DNA of 64,000 bases, from NCBI RefSeq assembly GCF_002251735.1, contig NZ_NOXS01000030.1:62001-126000 (forward strand). The letters are read 5' to 3'. Each line of letters begins with the position of its first letter. Position 1 is the stretch's first letter. This DNA comes from Elstera cyanobacteriorum (GTDB taxonomy: Bacteria > Pseudomonadota > Alphaproteobacteria > Elsterales > Elsteraceae). The position numbers were made by a program, and so were the translations under genes. The notes beneath the pieces were generated by a model. The model ran no database searches. It was not told where the DNA came from and saw only the letters and a list, made by a program, of their open reading frames with translations. Of the stretch, positions 61,554 to 64,000 are shown in pieces.

Positions 61554-61931
61554 TTAAGCGGCGCGCTGGGTGGCCGCCACGCGGGCACGCGCCAGTTTCA
61601 GCGCCACCGGGTCCGAGCCGGCTTCGGCATCGCGCAGGGCGGCCGAAGCAGCGGCGGCGTCGATATTCTTCACCGGCACGGCGTCTTCGGCCAGCACAAC
61701 GCAGCGTTCCGCCGTCACTTCGGCAAACCCGCCCGCGACGAAGATACGGTCGACGATCTGGCCGCCGTCATGCACCGCGACAACGCCGGGGTCCAGCGTC
61801 GCCAGAATCGGCGCATGGCCGACCAGCACACCGAACTCACCTTCGGTTCCGGGCATGACCACCATATCGACCGGCTTGGAGAGCACGAGACGCTCCGGCG
61901 AGACGAGTTCAAAGGTGATTTTACCGGCCAT
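61554..61931 (-). CDS. atpC: ATP synthase F1 epsilon subunit
   Basis: 125-residue rotor subunit and activity regulator of F1. The beta-sandwich begins FELVSPERLVLSKPVDMVVMPGTEGEFGVLVGHAP, and the C-terminal helical hairpin region is short, ending RARVAATQRAA. It is the last gene of the atp operon, 74 bases after atpD, and is followed by a terminator. Confidence 0.95.
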   Translation of the reverse strand: MAGKITFELVSPERLVLSKPVDMVVMPGTEGEFGVLVGHAPILATLDPGVVAVHDGGQIVDRIFVAGGFAEVTAERCVVLAEDAVPVKNIDAAAASAALRDAEAGSDPVALKLARARVAATQRAA

Positions 61932-62005
61932 GCTGCGCGTTCCTTAAATCTTGGTCGTCGAAACGGGGAGCGGCCTTACGGCCCCTCCCCCTTAAGCACA
62001 GAGCG

Positions 62006-64000
<1,995 letters not shown>

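Overview
The window is a GC-rich chromosomal segment of an alphaproteobacterium, most likely a Rhodospirillales member (Azospirillaceae/Elstera-like). Evidence is the CcrM methyltransferase next to rnhB, the Tim44-like/MltA pair divergent from secB, a HemD–mitofilin-like–HemY string, a phasin gene with TGC-rich operator repeats, and several methyl-accepting chemotaxis proteins. It reads as ordinary core chromosome. I see no prophage, insertion sequence, integrase, CRISPR array, rRNA or tRNA gene, and codon use looks even throughout.

Layout. 1-4.3 kb: ccrM (cut by the left edge), rnhB and divergent clpB. 4.3-9.1 kb: an orphan solute-binding protein with an unusual leader hairpin, a LysE exporter, mltA, a Tim44-like gene, a histidine phosphatase and secB. 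9.1-14.2 kb: acs, a VOC protein, a MarR regulator and a 7-TM histidine kinase. 14.2-19.4 kb: a heme/cobalamin string hemC-hemD::mitofilin-like-hemY-cobP-bluB. 19.4-28.5 kb, mostly minus strand: queG, a DUF4139 protein, a lipoprotein with a 22-codon companion ORF, pgeF, a GNAT enzyme, a MidA-type methyltransferase, lgt and hldD. 28.7-34.2 kb: a serine hydrolase, yjgN, an M48 protease, msrQ, an unknown Pro-rich membrane protein and an orphan response regulator. 34.2-46.4 kb: GST/HxlR divergon, prmA, a PilZ-like protein downstream of three clustered GANTC sites, uvrD, ybaN, an MCP, phasin, a TetR/COQ9-like protein, proC, ybjN, ubiK, yajQ and hsp20. 46.6-60 kb: a membrane class III cyclase, nhaA, an AlkD-like protein, two MCPs, a GntR regulator, an amidohydrolase lacking its metal ligands, small unknown proteins, an aminotransferase and a LysE exporter. 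60-64 kb: a CNB-domain protein, a glycerophosphodiester phosphodiesterase and the atpG(partial)-atpD-atpC end of the ATP synthase operon.

How genes fit together. The clearest functional group is tetrapyrrole synthesis: hemC and hemD make uroporphyrinogen III, the branch point to heme and B12, and the same transcript continues into cobP and bluB for B12 salvage and lower-ligand synthesis. Envelope genes (mltA, lgt, hldD, secB, two lipoproteins, the M48 protease) are scattered among repair and stress genes (clpB, hsp20, uvrD, AlkD-like, rnhB). Signalling is rich: three MCPs, one kinase, one response regulator, one nucleotide cyclase, one CNB protein and one PilZ-like protein.

The observations most worth a second look are a ROSE-type RNA thermometer with a heat-shock promoter before hsp20, a hairpin that buries the ribosome-binding site of the solute-binding protein next to a CtrA-type box, a systematically de-metallated amidohydrolase, the HemD fusion that keeps an internal start site, a cluster of palindromes between convergent genes at 23.2-23.4 kb, and a translationally coupled mini-ORF at 24.2 kb. 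I found no clear multi-gene system of unknown type.
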